From: an uncultured Shinella sp.
Lineage (GTDB): Bacteria > Pseudomonadota > Alphaproteobacteria > Rhizobiales > Rhizobiaceae
Assembly: GCF_946479415.1 (NCBI RefSeq)
Contig: NZ_CAMLFY010000007.1
Span: forward strand, 1-64,000
Direction of reading: 5' to 3'
DNA: 64,000 nt
In this document: piece by piece, positions 48,028 through 54,761 of the stretch
How the letters are laid out: every line of letters starts with the position of its first letter
How positions within the stretch are numbered: the stretch's first letter is position 1
Notes under the pieces: generated by a model
What the model saw: the letters and a program-made list of their open reading frames with translations, nothing else
Database searches by the model: none
Told to the model about the DNA's origin: nothing
Translations under genes and position numbers: made by a program

Positions 48028-48062
48028 CCCGGCGCGTGGCAACACGGGCCGGGTTCTTCGTT
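48028..48062 (+). terminator. Terminator after the MHS transporter
   Basis: ACCCGGCGCGTG pairs with CACGGGCCGGGT (one mismatch) around GCAA, followed by TCTTCGTTT. Confidence 0.7.
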
Positions 48063-48755
48063 TCAGGGCTTCGGCAGCATGGATTTCGGCAAGGGCCAGC
48101 CGCGCGCGTCGAAGCGGAAAAGCCAGTCCCTGCGGGCGAAGACGAAGGCGGTGGCGATCGCCGTCCAGAGGCCGAGCAGCAGGCCGGCGGCGACGTCGCT
48201 CGGATAATGCGCGCCGACGATGATGCGCGAGAGACCGATTACCAGCGCACCGAGCAGGAAGAGGGGCCGCAGGCGCGGCACCAGCATGGAGAAGGCGCCG
48301 AAGAAGGCGCCGACTGCGGCCGAATGGCCGGACGGAAAGCTGGAAAAGAGATCATCGTAGGCGAAGGGGGTCAGGCTATAGGCGCCATGGTCGGCAAACA
48401 GTTCCGGCCGCGCCCGGCCGACGAGCAGTTTGGCGAGATGCACGAGCGTCGTGGTTGCCCCCGTCGTTACGAAGAAATAGAGCGGCAGCCGCCATGCGGT
48501 CCGCGTCCGGCCGGCCATTGTGTCGTTGCGGCTGATCCGGTGTGCCACATAAGCGAGGATGACGAGCAAGCCGGAGCCGTAGATCATCCAGCTGAACGTG
48601 CCGAAATCGGTGATGCGCTGGTTGAAGGTGACGACGGCGCCGGGAAGCCCCTGCGCGCGCTGCGAGATCGCGGGATCGAAGGGAAGAAGCGCCACGACGA
48701 GCACGGCGGTGGCGGCGAGGATCCAGAGCGAGGAGGTCGCGAGCGATCGGTTCAT
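48063..48755 (-). CDS. PAP2-family membrane phosphatase
   Basis: A 230-residue inner-membrane lipid phosphatase-like protein with about six helices. The three PAP2 motifs are KLLVGRARP (KX6RP), FPSGH, and SRIIVGAHYPSD (SRX5HX3D). Family members dephosphorylate undecaprenyl pyrophosphate, phosphatidic acid or lipid A; which applies here is open. ATG 48755 with AGGGAAAG upstream is used; an earlier in-frame ATG exists. It follows leuB on the same strand but is separated by a terminator. Confidence 0.88.
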   Translation of the reverse strand: MNRSLATSSLWILAATAVLVVALLPFDPAISQRAQGLPGAVVTFNQRITDFGTFSWMIYGSGLLVILAYVAHRISRNDTMAGRTRTAWRLPLYFFVTTGATTTLVHLAKLLVGRARPELFADHGAYSLTPFAYDDLFSSFPSGHSAAVGAFFGAFSMLVPRLRPLFLLGALVIGLSRIIVGAHYPSDVAAGLLLGLWTAIATAFVFARRDWLFRFDARGWPLPKSMLPKP

Positions 48756-48821
48756 GTCTTTCCCTTGCTGATACGTCGTCTCCATGTGCGGGCGCAACGC
48801 GGCTTTTCAAGGGATACAAAC

Positions 48822-48860
48822 GAAAAAGGCTCCCGGAGCGATGCGCCGGGAGCCTTTTCA
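48822..48860 (-). terminator. Intrinsic terminator after leuB
   Basis: On the minus strand AAAAGGCTCCCGG pairs with CCGGGAGCCTTTTT around CGCATCGCT, ending in a T-run. Confidence 0.88.
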
Positions 48861-48875
48861 GCGATGGGTGTCGAC

Positions 48876-49985
48876 TCAGGCCGACAGTCTCTTGAAGACG
48901 GCGAGGATGGCGTCGCCCATTTCGGTCGTGCCGACCTGGCGGCTGCCTTCCGACATGATGTCGCCGGTGCGGATGCCGCTGTCGAGCACTTCGGCGATCG
49001 CCTTTTCCAGGTTGTCGGCTTCCGCGACCATGTTGAACGAATAACGCAGGCACATGGCGAAGGAGGCGATCATGGCGATCGGGTTGGCGATGCCCTTGCC
49101 GGCGATGTCGGGGGCCGAGCCATGCACAGGCTCGTAGAGTGCCTTGCGTTGGCCCTTGGCGTCCGGCGCGCCGAGCGAGGCGGACGGCAGCATGCCGAGC
49201 GAACCGGTCAGCATGGCGGCGACGTCGGAAAGCATGTCGCCGAACAGGTTGTCCGTCACGATCACGTCGAACTGCTTGGGAGCGCGCACCAGCTGCATGC
49301 CGCCGGCGTCGGCCAGCATGTGCTCCAGCTGCACGTCGGAATAGGCGCGCTTGTGCGTTTCGGTGACGACCTGGTTCCACAGAACGCCCGACTTCATGAC
49401 GTTGCGCTTTTCCATCGAGCAGACGCGGTTGCCACGGGTGCGGGCCAGTTCGAAGGCCACACCGGCGATGCGCTCGATCTCGTAGGTGTCATAGACCTGC
49501 GTGTCGATGCCGCGCTTCTGGCCGTTGCCGAGGTCGATGATTTCCTTCGGCTCGCCGAAGTAAACACCGCCCGTCAGTTCGCGCACGATGAGGATGTCGA
49601 GGCCCTCGACGAGTTCCGGCTTCAGCGAGGAGGCATTGGCGAGTGCCGGGTAGCAGATGGCCGGGCGCAGGTTCGCGAAGAGCTTCAGGTCCTTGCGCAG
49701 GCGCAGCAGGCCGGCTTCCGGACGCACCTCATAGGGAACGGCATCCCACTTCGGGCCGCCGACGGCGCCGAACAGCACGGCGTCGGCCGCAAGCGCCTTC
49801 TCCATGTCGCCTTCCGAGATCGCCGCGCCATGGGCGTCATAGGCCGAACCGCCGACGAGGCCTTCGTCGGTCGTAAAGCCGGCGCCGAGTTCGGCATTCA
49901 TATAGGCGATGATCTTGCGGACTTCCGCCATGGCTTCCGGGCCGATGCCGTCGCCGGGCAGGAGGAGGAGGTTACGCGCTGTCAT
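48876..49985 (-). CDS. leuB: 3-isopropylmalate dehydrogenase
   Basis: A 369-residue NAD-dependent enzyme of leucine synthesis, oxidatively decarboxylating 3-isopropylmalate. The N-terminal [16 protein letters not shown], the substrate-binding [17 protein letters not shown], and [16 protein letters not shown] [15 protein letters not shown] are typical. The metal site is [17 protein letters not shown] and the adenine loop is [15 protein letters not shown]. Full length. It is 95 bases downstream of ridA, with leuD beyond; leuC is not in the window. Confidence 0.97.
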   Translation of the reverse strand: MTARNLLLLPGDGIGPEAMAEVRKIIAYMNAELGAGFTTDEGLVGGSAYDAHGAAISEGDMEKALAADAVLFGAVGGPKWDAVPYEVRPEAGLLRLRKDLKLFANLRPAICYPALANASSLKPELVEGLDILIVRELTGGVYFGEPKEIIDLGNGQKRGIDTQVYDTYEIERIAGVAFELARTRGNRVCSMEKRNVMKSGVLWNQVVTETHKRAYSDVQLEHMLADAGGMQLVRAPKQFDVIVTDNLFGDMLSDVAAMLTGSLGMLPSASLGAPDAKGQRKALYEPVHGSAPDIAGKGIANPIAMIASFAMCLRYSFNMVAEADNLEKAIAEVLDSGIRTGDIMSEGSRQVGTTEMGDAILAVFKRLSA

Positions 49986-50080
49986 GGGATTTTCCTTGAG
50001 GTCACGAATGGGTCGCGCGCTTCTTAGCGCAACTTCCGTTCAAGGAAAATCGCTGAAACGAAAGAATTTTGCGTGATTAC

Positions 50081-50461
50081 TCAGCTCTGCCGAAGAGCCG
50101 TGACTTCGATTTCGATCAGCATTTCCGGCCGGATGAGATCACAGACGACCATGGTGGCGGCGGGGCGGATCGTGCCGAAGGTCTCGCCGAGGATCGGGAA
50201 CACGCGGTCGGCAAAGGCGGCCTCGGTCACATAGTAGTGGCAGCGCACCACATCCTCGAAGGAAAAGCCGGCTTCGACCAGAACCTTGCCGATGGTGGCA
50301 AGGCAGTTGCGCGTCTGGTCCTCGACACTGTCGGGCATGGTCATGGTGGCGTAGTCGTAGCCGGTCGTGCCGGAGACGAAGCACCAATCACCCTGAACGA
50401 CGGCGCGCGAATAGCCCGCCGTCGCTTCAAAAGGAGAGCCGGATGAAATCAACCGGCGCAC
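50081..50461 (-). CDS. RidA-family protein
   Basis: A 126-residue YjgF/YER057c/UK114 family member. RidA proteins hydrolyse reactive enamine/imine intermediates such as 2-aminoacrylate. The C-terminal part includes RPAATMVVCDLIRPEMLIEI (the Arg of the active site in the IRPA segment), preceded by VSGTTGYDYATM. GTG 50461 (or a nearby TTG) is the start, only 4 bases after the leuD stop, so it is co-transcribed with leuD. A RidA next to branched-chain amino acid genes is sensible, because the pathway's PLP enzymes are sensitive to 2-aminoacrylate. Confidence 0.88.
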   Translation of the reverse strand: MRRLISSGSPFEATAGYSRAVVQGDWCFVSGTTGYDYATMTMPDSVEDQTRNCLATIGKVLVEAGFSFEDVVRCHYYVTEAAFADRVFPILGETFGTIRPAATMVVCDLIRPEMLIEIEVTALRQS

Positions 50462-50465
50462 GGGA

Positions 50466-51071
50466 TCAGGCCCAGGGACGCGAAGACGCGTTCTGCTTCT
50501 CGAAGCTGTCGATCGAGCCAGCCTTTTCCAGCGTCAGGCCGATATCGTCGAGGCCGTTCAGCAGGCAGTGGCGGCGGAAGGCGTCGATCTCGAAGCCGAT
50601 GCGGCCGCCGTCGGGGCCGGTGATTTCCTGAGCTTCCAGGTCGACGGTCAGGATGGCGTTGGAGCCGCGGCCGGCGTCATCCATCAGCTTGTCCAGGTCG
50701 TCCTGGCTGACGATGATCGGCAGGATGCCGTTCTTGAAACAGTTGTTGTAGAAGATGTCGGCGAAGCTGGTGGAGATGACGCAGCGGATGCCGAAGTCGA
50801 GCAGGGCCCACGGCGCATGCTCACGCGACGAGCCGCAGCCGAAATTGTCGCCGGCGACGAGGATCGTGGCGTTCTGGTAGGCCGGCTTGTTCAGCACGAA
50901 GGTCTCGTTGATGCTGCCGTCTTCGTTATAGCGCGCTTCGGCGAACAGGCCCTTGCCGAGGCCGGTGCGCTTGATCGTCTTGAGGTAGTCCTTCGGAATG
51001 ATCATGTCCGTGTCGATATTGACGACGGGGAGCGGCGCGGCGACGCCGGTCAGCTTGACGAACTTGTCCAT
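50466..51071 (-). CDS. leuD: 3-isopropylmalate dehydratase small subunit
   Basis: A 201-residue swivel subunit of isopropylmalate isomerase, partner of LeuC (not in the window). Motifs are [17 protein letters not shown] and the substrate-binding loop [31 protein letters not shown] is also typical. ATG 51071 is used. The C-terminal stretch [16 protein letters not shown] is usual in Rhizobiales. Confidence 0.97.
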   Translation of the reverse strand: MDKFVKLTGVAAPLPVVNIDTDMIIPKDYLKTIKRTGLGKGLFAEARYNEDGSINETFVLNKPAYQNATILVAGDNFGCGSSREHAPWALLDFGIRCVISTSFADIFYNNCFKNGILPIIVSQDDLDKLMDDAGRGSNAILTVDLEAQEITGPDGGRIGFEIDAFRRHCLLNGLDDIGLTLEKAGSIDSFEKQNASSRPWA

Positions 51072-51173
51072 GCGAAAACCCTCGAAATGCGGTGGTGTGA
51101 TTTTACCAAGCGTTTAGATCAGTTTTCCCCGAATTTGAAGGGGAATCTTGATTAAGGGCCGCAAACGCAATCG

Positions 51174-51195
51174 CCGGGCGCGAAAACACGCCCGG
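51174..51195 (-). terminator. Hairpin after small membrane protein gene
   Basis: CCGGGCG pairs with CGCCCGG around CGAAAACA. A second hairpin, TTCCCC/GGGGAA, lies at 51125-51145. No T-run follows directly. Confidence 0.45.
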
Positions 51196-51219
51196 TCCTC
51201 CTTCCGGAGAATACCTCGT

Positions 51220-51474
51220 TTAGAGGTCGATGATCGTCCCGCGACCGTCGTTCCAGATGCGCGGCTCGCGCTGGCCGGGGGCCGCGCGCTCATTGCGGGC
51301 GCGCGCCGTGGCGCGGACCGGTGCCGGCTGGAGTTTGCCTGCGAGCATGGAGCCGAGCATCAGCACGGCGACGATGCCGGCGATGGCAAGGCCGATCGAG
51401 GCGGCGAACACGACGGTTGCGCCGGCGACCAGCATGGCGAAGACGGTGAAGAGGATGGAGCGGATACGCTGCAT
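51220..51474 (-). CDS. Small membrane protein, function unknown
   Basis: An 84-residue protein with two closely spaced hydrophobic helices (ILFTVFAMLVAGATVVFAAS and IGLAIAGIVAVLMLGSMLAG) and a polar, Arg/Ala-rich C-terminus ending in REPRIWNDGRGTIIDL. I do not recognise a named family; short proteins with such an RxWNDGRGTIIDL tail occur in rhizobia. ATG 51474 has AAGGGC upstream. It diverges from the CoA-ester lyase gene across 160 bases. It lies upstream of leuD on the same strand, separated by two hairpins. Confidence 0.7.
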   Translation of the reverse strand: MQRIRSILFTVFAMLVAGATVVFAASIGLAIAGIVAVLMLGSMLAGKLQPAPVRATARARNERAAPGQREPRIWNDGRGTIIDL

Positions 51475-51633
51475 TTTGATTTGCCCTTTCTGCAAGAAGC
51501 AATGTGGGGGCCGATTTTGTTCATTGCAAGGCCGGATCCGTTAGACTCAAGTGGTACGGTCGCTTGCACATCAGGAGTGGCGTGCCTTGCCGTTGTGCTT
51601 GCCGATGGCGGCAAAGCGCGGCACAAAGAGCAC

Positions 51634-52545
51634 ATGAACAGGACCCCGCACCATCATCCGCTTCGCCTGCGCCGTTCGGTGCTGAGCGTTCCCGCCATCA
51701 ATGCCAAGGCTCTTGCCAAGTCCGTGACGCTCGATTGCGACGCCATCATCTTCGATCTCGAGGATTCCGTCCTGCCCGAGAAGAAGGCGGAGGCACGCGC
51801 AGCCCTGATTGCGCATTTCGCCGCGCTCGACCGCGCCGCCGGCCGCGAACATGTCATTCGCATCAATCCGCTCGACGGGCCAGACGGTGTGCTCGATCTC
51901 GAGGCGGTACTGGAATGCATGCCCGATGCGGTTCTGCTGCCCAAGGTTTCCGAACCGCAGGACGTCTTGACGGTGGCCGATTGGCTCTCCGAGGCGGGCG
52001 CCGATGACGGCCCGCGTCTCTGGGCGATGATCGAGACGGCGGCAAGCCTGCTCAATCTCGCCGCCATCGCCGAGACGGGCCGAACCGCAGGCGGCCGGCT
52101 CGATTGCTTCGTGGTCGGTCTCAACGATTTGCGCAAGGAGACCGGCATCGCCGATATTCCCGGCCGTCCCTTCCTCGTGCCGCTGTTGCTTCAGGCGGTC
52201 GTCGCGGCGCGCGCCTGCGGGCTTGATGTCATCGATTCCGTCTTCAACGACTTTGCGGATGCCGATGGCTTCGACGCGGAATGCCGTCAGGGCCGGCAAA
52301 TGGGTTTCGACGGCAAGATGCTGATCCATCCGGCGCAGATCGCCGCCGCCAACGCGGCCTATGGCGTAACGGAAGCGGAGGCCGCCGAGGCGCTGGCGAT
52401 CGTCGCGGCCTTCGCCGCACCCGACAATGCGGGCAAGGCGGTCGTCAACATCGCCGGCCGCATGGTCGAAAAGCTTCACGCCGACCAGGCCGAGCGTCTG
52501 CTCGCCAGGGTCGACATGATCAACGAGAGAAAGAGAACCGCATGA
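51634..52545 (+). CDS. CoA ester lyase (HpcH/HpaI or citrate lyase beta-like)
   Basis: A 303-residue TIM-barrel protein of the CitE-like family, whose members cleave (S)-citramalyl-, malyl- or beta-methylmalyl-CoA. Signatures are RRSVLSVPAINAKALAKS, CDAIIFDLEDSVLPEKK (metal-binding Glu/Asp), VIRINPLDGPDG, MIETAASLLNL, and GFDGKMLIHPAQIAAAN at the C-terminal end. ATG 51634 is used; the longer open frame upstream is antisense to the membrane protein gene. Its stop overlaps the DUF1737 start (ATGA). Confidence 0.9.
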   Translation: MNRTPHHHPLRLRRSVLSVPAINAKALAKSVTLDCDAIIFDLEDSVLPEKKAEARAALIAHFAALDRAAGREHVIRINPLDGPDGVLDLEAVLECMPDAVLLPKVSEPQDVLTVADWLSEAGADDGPRLWAMIETAASLLNLAAIAETGRTAGGRLDCFVVGLNDLRKETGIADIPGRPFLVPLLLQAVVAARACGLDVIDSVFNDFADADGFDAECRQGRQMGFDGKMLIHPAQIAAANAAYGVTEAEAAEALAIVAAFAAPDNAGKAVVNIAGRMVEKLHADQAERLLARVDMINERKRTA

Positions 52546-52748
52546 AAGTCTACCGCTTCCTCACCGCCGTCGACGACGCCACCTTCTGCCACAAGGTGAC
52601 GCTGGCGCTGAACAAGGGCTGGGAGCTGCACGGCTCGCCGACCTATGCCTACAATGCCGATGCCAAGGTCATGCAGTGCGGCCAGGCGGTCGTGAAGGAC
52701 GTGCCGGGCAAGGAATATACGCCCGATATCAAGCTCTCCGAGCAGTAA
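52542..52748 (+). CDS. DUF1737 domain protein
   Basis: A 68-residue protein of unknown function made almost entirely of the DUF1737 domain (MKVYRFLTAVDDATFCHKVT, LNKGWELHGSPTYAY, MQCGQAVVKD). The KGWELxGSP pattern is characteristic. It overlaps the CoA-ester lyase stop by 4 bases, so the two are translated together; whether they share a function is not known. Confidence 0.85.
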   Translation: MKVYRFLTAVDDATFCHKVTLALNKGWELHGSPTYAYNADAKVMQCGQAVVKDVPGKEYTPDIKLSEQ

Positions 52749-52763
52749 GTCGTAGAGAGCAGT

Positions 52764-52785
52764 CGCGGCGGGTCAGCCCGCCGCG
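52764..52785. terminator. Hairpin between DUF1737 and metallopeptidase genes
   Basis: CGCGGCGGG pairs perfectly with CCCGCCGCG around a 4-base loop, followed by ATTTCC on the plus strand. It overlaps the metallopeptidase stop codon. Confidence 0.6.
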
Positions 52786-53207
52786 ATTTCCGCGCTTGCC
52801 TCGATGCGCTCCATGTCGTCGTCCGACAGGCCGAAATGATGGCCGATCTCGTGGATGAGCACATGGGTGACGATGTCGCCGAGCGTTTCCTCGTTTTCCG
52901 CCCAATAATCGAGGATCGGGCGGCGGTAGAGCGTGATGCGGTTCGGCATCTCACCGGTCTCGACGGTAAAGCGCTCGGTAATGCCGCGGCCTTCGAACAG
53001 GCCAAGCAGATCGAAGGGCGTTTCGAGCGCCATGTCCTCGAACACGTCGTCGCTCGGGAATTCGGCGATCTCGATGATGAGGTTGCCCGTCAATGCGCGG
53101 AACTCTTCCGGCAGGTGACCATAGGACTCCAATGCCAGCGATTCGAACGTGCTGATGGTCGGGGCATGGCGGTTGCGCCAATCCTCGGTCTGGTCAATGC
53201 GGGCCAT
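52773..53207 (-). CDS. Metallopeptidase family protein (minimal zincin, PF06262-like)
   Basis: A 144-residue zinc-protease-like protein with the HExxH motif in VTHVLIHEIGHHFGLSDDDM close to the C-terminus. The middle contains DLLGLFEGRG and PNRITLYRRPILDYW, typical of the small predicted proteases formerly DUF1025. Substrates are unknown. ATG 53207 is chosen because AGGAGAG lies just upstream; the longer frame lacks any family resemblance. Confidence 0.87.
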   Translation of the reverse strand: MARIDQTEDWRNRHAPTISTFESLALESYGHLPEEFRALTGNLIIEIAEFPSDDVFEDMALETPFDLLGLFEGRGITERFTVETGEMPNRITLYRRPILDYWAENEETLGDIVTHVLIHEIGHHFGLSDDDMERIEASAEIAAG

Positions 53208-53477
53208 AGGCTCTCCTTTGCCCGTCATATAGACGATTTCCAGGGTTTTTCGAGGGGCGATTTTGCGCAGAACGCCGCGTGGGACGGGAATGTCTGACGG
53301 TTTGCACGCCGATTCGACAGGCAGCCTTTTCCCGATGCTTTGCCGGATTCGGAAAAACGGACAGCCGAAACGGGTTTTTGCAACAATTCGTGATCGGTCA
53401 GTTTGACGCATCCGGATGGCATGTCGCGGGTTGTCACCAAACTGTAACCTGCTGAAAAGACGATGATTCCAGTCAAG

Positions 53478-53494
53478 ATTAGAACGACTCTAAA
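53478..53494. promoter_or_regulatory. Probable Irr-binding iron control element upstream of bfd-bfr
   Basis: ATTAGAACGACTCTAAA differs at two positions from the ICE consensus TTTAGAA-N3-TTCTAAA recognised by Irr in Rhizobiales. It lies 102 bases before the bfd ATG, in the 388-base gap. No other site was noted in that gap. Confidence 0.6.
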
Positions 53495-53595
53495 TTAGTG
53501 AGTCAGCAAGCCTGACCTGTTCATTCTTGACACCGGATGTCCTCTTTTGCTTAATGCCGGAAACTCAGTGCTTTGCGTATGACAGGCAAGACGAA

Positions 53596-53907
53596 ATGCT
53601 CGTTTGCAGCTGCAATTTCATCACCGACAAGGACATTGTCGACGTGGTCAACAGCCTCCTTGACGAGGACTGTTGGCAGCTGATCGTGCCTGCAAAGGTC
53701 TATCACGCGATGCAAAAACGCGGCCGCTGCTGCGGCTGTTTCCCCAATGTCGTCGATATCATCATCCGCACCACCGAGCAGTATCACGCCCGCCGTGACT
53801 CGACGGGCGACGAGATATTTGATTTCATGACCCGCCTCAAACAATTCCATGAAGAAAACAGGAGAGCGGATCTTGAAAGGCGACAAAAGGGTCATCGAGC
53901 AGCTTAA
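53596..53907 (+). CDS. bfd: Bacterioferritin-associated ferredoxin
   Basis: A 103-residue [2Fe-2S] protein with the BFD fold that reduces bacterioferritin to release stored iron. Cluster ligands are in [14 protein letters not shown] (CxC) and [13 protein letters not shown] (CxxC). The C-terminal 40 residues ([20 protein letters not shown]) extend beyond the short E. coli form. ATG 53596 is used; the longer frame has no family support. The 3' end overlaps bfr by 35 bases in another frame. The upstream Irr-like box suggests iron control. Confidence 0.9.
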   Translation: MLVCSCNFITDKDIVDVVNSLLDEDCWQLIVPAKVYHAMQKRGRCCGCFPNVVDIIIRTTEQYHARRDSTGDEIFDFMTRLKQFHEENRRADLERRQKGHRAA

Positions 53908-54358
53908 CGAAGCGCTCTATCTCGAGCTGGGTGCTGTCAACCAGTACTGGCTCCACTACCGCCTTCTCGAGGACTGGGGTTACACGCTTCTCGCCAAGAA
54001 GGAACGTGCCGAGTCCATCGAAGAGATGCAGCACGCCGACAAGCTCGTCGCCCGCATCATCTTCCTCGAAGGCCACCCGAACCTGCAGACCGTCGCACCG
54101 CTGCGCATCGGCCAGAACGTCAAGGAAGTTCTGGAAGCCGATCTCGCCGGCGAATACGACGCGCGCAAGGCATACAAGAACTCGCGCGACATCTGTCACG
54201 CGGCCGGTGATTACGTCACCATGAAGCTCTTCGAAGAGCTCTTGATCGATGAAGAAGGCCATATCGACTTTCTCGAAACCCAGCTCGAGCTGCTCGGCAA
54301 GCTCGGCGAAGAGAAGTACGGCCAGCTCAACGCCGCCCCGGCCAACGAAGCCGAATAA
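53873..54358 (+). CDS. bfr: Bacterioferritin
   Basis: A 161-residue heme-containing iron-storage ferritin assembling as a 24-mer. Ferroxidase ligands are visible in [35 protein letters not shown] and [14 protein letters not shown]. The heme-binding Met lies near AESIEEM. The start is placed at TTG 53873 ([12 protein letters not shown]) because the family normally begins MKGD and AGGAGAG sits 7 bases upstream; the ATG at 53849 would add eight residues not seen in relatives. It is translated from inside the end of bfd. A strong terminator follows. Confidence 0.95.
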   Translation: MKGDKRVIEQLNEALYLELGAVNQYWLHYRLLEDWGYTLLAKKERAESIEEMQHADKLVARIIFLEGHPNLQTVAPLRIGQNVKEVLEADLAGEYDARKAYKNSRDICHAAGDYVTMKLFEELLIDEEGHIDFLETQLELLGKLGEEKYGQLNAAPANEAE

Positions 54359-54396
54359 GGCGTCCGGCTCTTCGAAGCCGGTCCAATCCGATCCAG

Positions 54397-54425
54397 AAAA
54401 CCCCGGCCCGCCCGGGGTTTTTTCG
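54397..54425 (+). terminator. Intrinsic terminator after bfr
   Basis: AACCCCGG pairs with CCGGGGTT around a 5-base loop, followed by TTTTTCGTTTTC. Confidence 0.88.
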
Positions 54426-54448
54426 TTTTCGGCCTTGCGCTTTTGCGC

Positions 54449-54516
54449 CTGTTCCCGAGGGAACAGAGGTGCTTCGCGCCTGTTCCATGCACCCCTCTGT
54501 CAGTTCCCGCGGGAAC
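54449..54516. repeat. Two GTTCCC palindromes upstream of the RTX gene
   Basis: CTGTTCCC-GA-GGGAACAG lies at 54449-54466 and the perfect palindrome GTTCCCGCGGGAAC at 54503-54516. GCGCCTGTTCC also recurs at 54476-54486. The second palindrome is soon followed by a T-run (about 54527-54534). The centres are about 52 bases apart, near five helical turns. They may be operators or RNA hairpins. The rest of the 403-base gap shows no other clear feature. Confidence 0.55.
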
Positions 54517-54761
54517 AGGGATGCGGCTTTTTTTGCACAATATAGCCGGCAAGAACGCATGCATTCGGCGGCGTTCGACTGAACAGACGATGCCGGTCCC
54601 GGCTCGAAAAGGATGAAGGTTCAGCCCGGGCGTTGCCGTCCGGCACGGACGCTCCCGGCGCGATGAGCGCCTCACCCCGGACCCTCCACGCTTTACGACG
54701 CGGTTCCGTGCGGAACCGTGAGGGCCGGCGCGTGTCCAGAATGCAAGATCAGGAGGCCCGG

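Noticed and set aside
53225..53476. 83-codon minus-strand frame upstream of bfd
   Set aside because: It overlaps the metallopeptidase upstream region, has no domain or convincing ribosome site, and would overlap the bfd control region.
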